A DNA stretch of 64,000 nt from Halosimplex amylolyticum (lineage in GTDB: Archaea; Halobacteriota; Halobacteria; Halobacteriales; Haloarculaceae), in contig NZ_JBLKNW010000012.1 of assembly GCF_051414035.1 (NCBI RefSeq), positions 1-64,000 of the forward strand. Direction: 5' to 3'. The notes beneath the pieces were generated by a model. The model ran no database searches. It was given only the letters and a program-made list of their open reading frames with translations, and had not been told where the DNA came from. The position numbers were made by a program, and so were the translations under genes. Position 1 is the stretch's first letter. Each line of letters begins with the position of its first letter. Shown in pieces: positions 62,853 to 64,000 of this stretch.

Positions 62853-63281
62853 TCACCGATACGGATTCACTGCACTGTTCAATCGAGTGACTCCGTCCAC
62901 GGAATCGAAGTCGTCGTCGAAACTGTATACGTATTCGATCTCTCGCGACTGCATGAACGCGGTCTGCATGCAATCGCCGAAGTTGAGGCCGACAGTGTCC
63001 CGGAACAGGGACCGACCGACGCCGTAGTTCTTCTTCGGATTGTAGGGGAGTTCGAAGTGAGCGCCGCGAACGAATCTATCGAGGAGATCGACTGCCCGAT
63101 CATGGTTCAACCGCTCTTCGACGTAGTTGAGCGTCTCCAGTAGCGATTCGTTCGTGATCACGCCGGTCGGGAGTTCACCGTGGTCGACATCGCGCACGAT
63201 CTCCAGCCCGACCTCGTGGTCGACGTCGTCGGTATCTGTCGCAGCGATGAGTACCGTGGCGTCCAGGAGCGCCTGCGTCAC
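62853..63281 (-). CDS. vapC: PIN-domain toxin VapC
   Basis: The 142-residue PIN ribonuclease has LLDATVLIAATD (Asp7), a Glu in NESLLETLNYVEE, Asp in NFGDCMQ and SFDDDFD near the end, the four-acid metal site. It cleaves RNA when released from antitoxin. The start overlaps the antitoxin stop by 4 nt, confirming a vapBC pair. Confidence 0.9.
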   Translation of the reverse strand: MTQALLDATVLIAATDTDDVDHEVGLEIVRDVDHGELPTGVITNESLLETLNYVEERLNHDRAVDLLDRFVRGAHFELPYNPKKNYGVGRSLFRDTVGLNFGDCMQTAFMQSREIEYVYSFDDDFDSVDGVTRLNSAVNPYR

Positions 63282-63511
63282 CGCTCTGCCCCGGCCGTAT
63301 TGTGGCCGCTGGCCCCGTCACCGCCCATCGGCGCCGGCTCGAAATCGTCGAAGACACCTTCCCGCTGGTGGAGAATCTCGACGCGTACGTCCCCGTCTTC
63401 GACCGTCCATCGGATCTTGTCCCCTGGTTCGATGTCGAGACGCTCCCGAACTGCCGATGGAATCGTGACTCCACCGCGTTCGCTGACTGTCGTCTCGTCC
63501 GTCGCTCCCAT
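63278..63511 (-). CDS. vapB: AbrB/SpoVT-type antitoxin VapB
   Basis: The product has 77 residues from ATG 63511. The swapped-hairpin DNA-binding part TVSERGGVTIPSAVRERLDIEPGDKIRWTVEDGDVRVEIL is a textbook AbrB/MazE fold. The C-terminal acidic part would wrap VapC. It should repress its own promoter. The upstream frame to 63559 is open but not favoured. Confidence 0.88.
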   Translation of the reverse strand: MGATDETTVSERGGVTIPSAVRERLDIEPGDKIRWTVEDGDVRVEILHQREGVFDDFEPAPMGGDGASGHNTAGAER

Positions 63512-63619
63512 ATTCCGGTTCACGCCCCAGGCACTGATAAATCTCATGTGGTCTTGCATGATCTGCGCTCTCTCCTTCGGTAACTGGGCGGACGCCCGAC
63601 GAGGAACGGGCTATCGGGC

Positions 63620-64000
63620 TTACTTCGCTCGGTAGCCGCTCCGCGCCGATCCGAGCACTCGCGCGACGTAGCTCTGACGCCAGACCAGCCACACGCCGAG
63701 ACACAACGAGAGCAGGCCGACGAGGGTGACGGCGACGGCGCCCCAGTGTGTCTTCGCGAGCGCGCAGGACAGCGTCTCCCGCGCGCACGCCCCGAACAGG
63801 GGTCGGGCAACGGCACCGAAATAGACCAGCCCGACTCCCGCCGCTACGGCCCCGACCCCCGCCAACGCTTTCAGCAGAAGCTCCCGGGCGCTCGGTGGGT
63901 CGGTGAGGATCGACTCTCGCACGCCTTCGCGCGGACCCGCCGCCTGCGAGAACCCGGCGGTCAGGATCAACAGGAGTGCGACGGGGGCGACGAACAGCCC
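63620..64000 (-). CDS. Membrane protein, N-terminus beyond the window
   Basis: At least 126 residues; the frame is still open at the window edge (codons read GLFVAPVALLLILTAGFSQA), so the start is outside. Three hydrophobic segments are visible (first at the edge, then about residues 45-67 and 85-105 of the visible part), with a loop containing CARETLSCALAKTHWGA between the last two. The C-terminal cytoplasmic end is basic. Unknown function. Confidence 0.65.
   Translation of the reverse strand, partial: GLFVAPVALLLILTAGFSQAAGPREGVRESILTDPPSARELLLKALAGVGAVAAGVGLVYFGAVARPLFGACARETLSCALAKTHWGAVAVTLVGLLSLCLGVWLVWRQSYVARVLGSARSGYRAK

Overview
The window is chromosomal DNA of a halophilic archaeon (class Halobacteria). 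The evidence is an archaeal rRNA operon with tRNA-Ala(TGC) in the 16S-23S spacer and a bulge-helix-bulge processing stem around 23S, high GC, very acidic proteins, many leaderless starts about 25 nt after a TATA box, Tat-type lipoproteins, Bat-type regulators and UbaA. The sequence does not fix the genus.

Layout. 1-3.8 kb: 3' end of 16S, tRNA-Ala, 23S, 5S and a terminator-like hairpin. 3.9-7.1 kb: tRNA-Cys and a metal-type permease with two YHS domains plus a membrane partner. 7.5-9.9 kb: three-gene ABC exporter operon. 9.9-14.4 kb: small zinc-site proteins, membrane proteins, a 13-bp minisatellite, and tRNA-Lys with a duplicated 3' end. 14.4-20 kb: ferredoxin-dependent nitrite/sulfite reductase, prephenate dehydratase, Hsp20, peroxiredoxin, phosphatidylserine-type decarboxylase. 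20-29 kb: PAS/GAF/Bat regulator, leuS, cobalamin-binding protein, ubaA. 29-38 kb: soluble chemotaxis transducer, M32 carboxypeptidase, an AT-rich foreign patch, M20 hydrolase, DUF368 transporter, two tandem lipoproteins.

38-50 kb is a complete urea-use locus. ureBCAGDEF runs leftward. A NiCoT-type nickel permease and a five-gene urea-type ABC importer (urtABCDE) run rightward. Together they import urea, hydrolyse it to ammonia and CO2, and supply and insert nickel. Both rightward units start with a mini-ORF whose stop overlaps the first main start codon.

50-64 kb mixes core genes (PIN-domain ATPase, AI-2E-type permease, PQQ-type dehydrogenase with a cupredoxin domain, ABCE1/RLI) with accessory genes (BAAT-type hydrolase, hicBA, vapBC).

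The most unusual signals are genomic. (1) The 3' ends of ABCE1, the PIN ATPase and tRNA-Lys are each duplicated downstream. In the first two cases the copies bracket accessory genes, and the ABCE1 copy carries synonymous Ser-codon swaps suggesting a foreign donor. (2) A family of hairpins has unrelated arms but a common 11-nt apical sequence GAGC-NNN-GCGA, both between genes and in frame inside leuS, urtD and pheA. (3) leuS and nirA carry related in-frame palindromic inserts.
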